From Euglena gracilis (taxonomy: Eukaryota > Euglenida > Euglenophyceae > Euglenales), in assembly GCA_039621445.1 (NCBI GenBank), contig CP154954.1, forward strand, positions 20,756,642 through 20,820,641: DNA of 64,000 nt, written 5' to 3'. Each line of letters opens with the position of its first letter. Within the stretch, counting starts at the first letter, position 1. Position numbers and translations under genes: made by a program. Positions 41,820 through 64,000 of the stretch are shown piece after piece. The notes under the pieces are model-generated. The model was given only the letters and a program-made list of their open reading frames with translations. It ran no database searches and had not been told where the DNA came from.

Positions 41820-41954
41820 TCATGCCCACGCCAGTCCCCCCCCCACCCCTCCGCACGAGGGTCCGCCTGGCCACCTGCGCCACAGGAGCCGCGCCACACA
41901 CCCTCTCCGCGCCTTTGGCTCGCCGCGTCGGAGCCAGTCGGAGGTGCCGGTCCG
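41820..41954 (+). promoter_or_regulatory. GC-rich region upstream of the NBS1 start codon
   Basis: This is the GC- and CpG-rich stretch directly before the NBS1 ATG, following T-rich DNA. No TATA box or initiator is clear. It probably holds 5' UTR and core promoter; inferred from position only. Confidence 0.4.
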
Positions 41955-61569
<19,615 letters not shown>

Positions 61570-62229
61570 GTACGCTTGGGTGTGAAGTTGACGGCGTCTG
61601 TGGCCATCCGCGCAAGAGAAAATCGTTTCGCCACTGAAAGCACCGGAGGAAATTTAAATAAAAGAATTTGTGCCCCACAAGGGGTGGGGGGGCGGATCCC
61701 CCCACTCACCATGATTGGGCTTGGGGTGGCGTTTGACCAATCCACCTCCCTGGATTCCAAGGTTCCAGTAATTCCCATTCACAGGGGATCCCCCCCTGTG
61801 AGATTGTGGATTTGTTCATCCATCCATCCATCCATCCAGGTCGAGCCCAAAGGAGAATTTACCTGGCCTGGAAAGTATTGTGGTGTTTCGTTACTACAGG
61901 GTGGGTGCCTTCCAGGGACTGACCGCCCCCCCCCCCCACCAGGCTTTCCCAACAACCCAGAACCCCCCGAGTCATCTTGAAGTGGTTCTTTGGGTTTTGG
62001 CGGGTGCCGGCCGACACCTATTTGTTTTCGGGGGGGGGGGGACACGGTGAAGGAGACCCCCCCTAACTGTGGAGTATGTGCTTGGCGGGGGCTTTATGGC
62101 CGGCAAAGTAAACCAGGTCAGCCCCACCAAGCTCCGGCCACCTCCACAAACACAGACAGAGGGGCCAGAGGCGGACAACAGCGCCAGGCCAGAAGGGAGG
62201 ATAAAAGGCACCTAAAAAAAAGCCGCAGT

Positions 62230-62515
62230 GGACACGGGGGGGGGGGCATTGGGCCTCCGCATGCGGCCTGCGGGTCGGCCGGGCATCGCCCATCGCCCGG
62301 CCGACCCGCAGGCAGCTGCCGGTCTCCCCCGGGCGTCCCCCGCCGCCGTCCCCCGGGTCCACAGCCCGCCCCGCAGGTCGGCCCCCTCCCCTGCAGCCTG
62401 TGCCGTGCGGAGGGAGTGCCCCGAACGACTCTCCATTCCCGGCCCGGCTTCGCATCCATCACCGTCGTCGGTAGTGCTGTCGTAGCGGCTGTTGTCGTCT
62501 TTCTCCTGCTTCGCT
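62230..62515 (+). other. GC-rich island with open frame; possible exon or promoter
   Basis: A block of high GC and CpG after the last clear NBS1 exon. One frame reads CSLCRAEGVPRTTLHSRPGF then a hydrophobic run (ITVVGSAVVAAVVVFLLL). It could be a terminal exon of NBS1, a first exon or promoter of a next gene, or chance. Confidence 0.25.
62267..62312. repeat. 18-bp GC-rich perfect hairpin in GC island
   Basis: CCTGCGGGTCGGCCGGGC at 62267-62284 and its exact complement at 62295-62312, with loop ATCGCCCATC. It lies in a CpG-rich block (62230-62500). Confidence 0.75.
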
Positions 62516-62619
62516 CGTCTCCACCAACAGCGTTGGACCGGTTGGCTGGCTCATACAGTCACTTAGTCACTGGCCGACCCCCCCCCCCGAAGTGGGTGAC
62601 TGGTATTTTTTAGAGTGAG

Positions 62620-64000
62620 GGGGGAGGTGGCAAAAAGCCACCAAAGTGCCCTGCCGCCAAAGGCGGCAGAATTTTCTTGGGGGCCATCTCTCACGTTTGT
62701 TTTGCCGTCCGTTGCGGACTGCCCTGCCAACAGAAGCTCCACCCCAGAGGTCATAACTGGGGTCATATGGCACCGAAGAAATTATACCCAAAATTTCAGT
62801 AATAAACACAAAACAGCAAGTAAAAAATGCAAGTTGGATGTAAGGAGCTTCTCTTAAGGAGCTCCCGAGAACGTACACATTTCTGCTGAAGAGGACAGAA
62901 GACGAAGTTCTCTGGTGCCAGCAACCACATTCCAGACTCATCGCATCATGCGCGCAAGCTTGCCAGACTCGCGCGCATGATGTTTGTGAATTGGGGGCGT
63001 ATAAATGCGCATTCTGTGCTGCAGGTCCCGAACTGAGGGCTCGAGGTTGAATCTTTGCCAGTTGGTCTGCTTTAAATTTGATTTTTAATTTGATTAAATT
63101 GAATTTTTTTCCTGTTTTGATTCAAACCCAGTCTGAGGATGCTTGTGGGAAAACAGACCCCCTTGAAAATTTTTTCATCATGCTTTTCACCATTTTCTGA
63201 CATGAAAGGCAGCAAAACCTGGTCAAAAGTAGTCAAAACAGCAAACACTGACCCAAAAAGTCGGCAAAAGTGGCAAAAGCAGACAAAAAGCAGCAACGTG
63301 GCCAAAAGTGGGCAAAAGTGGACAAGAGTCGGCAAAAAGTGTTGGTTTTCGGCAGTGACGCCAATTTGTCACCAGCAACAAACATTGGCAGAAAATAAAA
63401 AAGCAACACCCAAAATATTAAAACCATGGGACGAGCGACCGACACCCAAAGCAACTTGGGGACCAGGGCAAGGTACAAGTTTTAGGCAACCCCTGAAAAG
63501 TAGTAAAAGAGCGAACCAGAAGAAAATCTCGCACACCATGAAACAGCTGGAACAGCACACGCAAACAACATCCACCATTGGCAAACCAACCCCAACCGGG
63601 GCGGGGGGGGAGGGGGACGCAACATGGACCCTGAAAAAAGCAACACAAAAAAAAACGCAAAAAAAAAACGGAAATTGCATGCGAATCCCTTAGCGAGAGA
63701 CGAAAAATTTCGGCTCTGTTGAGAAGATTTTCCATTTTACATAAAAATAAGCATTTTGTTGACCAAAAAAACACTACAATAACAAAAATTTGCCAAAATT
63801 TTTAGTCTTGGTGGAAAATCAAAAAAATTACCAAAAAAATTCAGAAACCACCGGGTGAAAAAAACCACAAAAAAACCAAAAAAAATGCAAAAACGCAAAT
63901 TTCGCCAAAATCGGAAAAAAAAAACAACAAAAAAACGTGTTTGCATTTCCCCCCCTGCCCAACCCTAACTACAGGGTCATCAACCCATCCTCTGGCCCAG
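62620..64000. other. 3' flank of NBS1: AT-rich, no gene seen
   Basis: A GCCGCC-AAA-GGCGGC hairpin at about 62652, a 12-bp hairpin (CATCATGCGCGC) at 62944-62982, then AT-rich DNA with many CAAAAA words. The 184-codon Lys-rich frame at 63139-63693 looks like chance. Confidence 0.5.

Noticed and set aside
63139-63693. 184-codon Lys/Gln-rich frame near the window end
   Set aside because: A-rich low-complexity DNA with repeated CAAAAG words; no GC-rich codon bias like the real exons here and no motif.

Overview
The window is nuclear DNA of a eukaryote. Coding sequence is cut into short GC-rich exons (about 70-200 nt) with GT-AG borders, separated by introns of 0.2-4 kb. The introns are packed with microsatellites, long C and G runs and small inverted-repeat elements. 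The best-recognised gene encodes nibrin/NBS1 (FHA, tandem BRCT, C-terminal MRE11-binding region). Its FHA/BRCT residues and at least two intron positions resemble animal nibrins, so I favour a metazoan with GC-rich exons, but the sequence alone does not name the species. I see no bacterial, organellar or viral genes, no tRNA or rRNA gene, and no coding sequence for a transposase or reverse transcriptase.

Layout, all genes on the + strand. (1) 1-2512: right part of a long dispersed repeat whose second, complete copy lies at 32612-35399. (2) 2848-31403: about 38 exons of one very long alpha-helical coiled-coil protein, roughly 1,600 residues in the window; its first and last exons were not identified. 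(3) 31404-41954: intergenic or terminal-intron DNA holding the complete terminal-inverted-repeat element, two 1.5 kb (CTATA)n arrays around a duplicated 350 bp spacer, and two doubtful exons. (4) 41955-about 61570: the NBS1 gene, with its start codon and about 17 exons in order: FHA domain (3 exons), BRCT1 (2 exons), BRCT2 (about 4 exons), disordered basic/acidic linker, MRE11-binding-like motif and an acidic tail. (5) 61570-64000: a GC-rich island with a perfect 18 bp hairpin at 62267-62312, then AT-rich DNA without a convincing gene.

Repeats dominate. Three hAT-type MITEs (about 280-300 bp, CAGGG ends) each carry an 8-bp target duplication. A 2.3 kb element with 44-bp terminal inverted repeats sits in a TA microsatellite and contains telomere-like repeats. 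Two foldback elements of 130 bp, a three-copy intronic family and several further families are also present. A recurring GGCGC..GCGCC hairpin is found in many of these. The most unusual signal is a set of short palindromes GCGG-N4-CCGC, more than ten per 2.8 kb element, whose flanking arms change in a compensating way from site to site.

The two genes have no evident functional link beyond being neighbours. NBS1 is the targeting and checkpoint subunit of the MRE11-RAD50-NBS1 double-strand-break complex. The coiled-coil gene looks structural (centrosome, Golgi or cytoskeleton type), but its family was not recognised. Exon ends are best estimates; where splice phases of neighbouring exons do not agree I say so.
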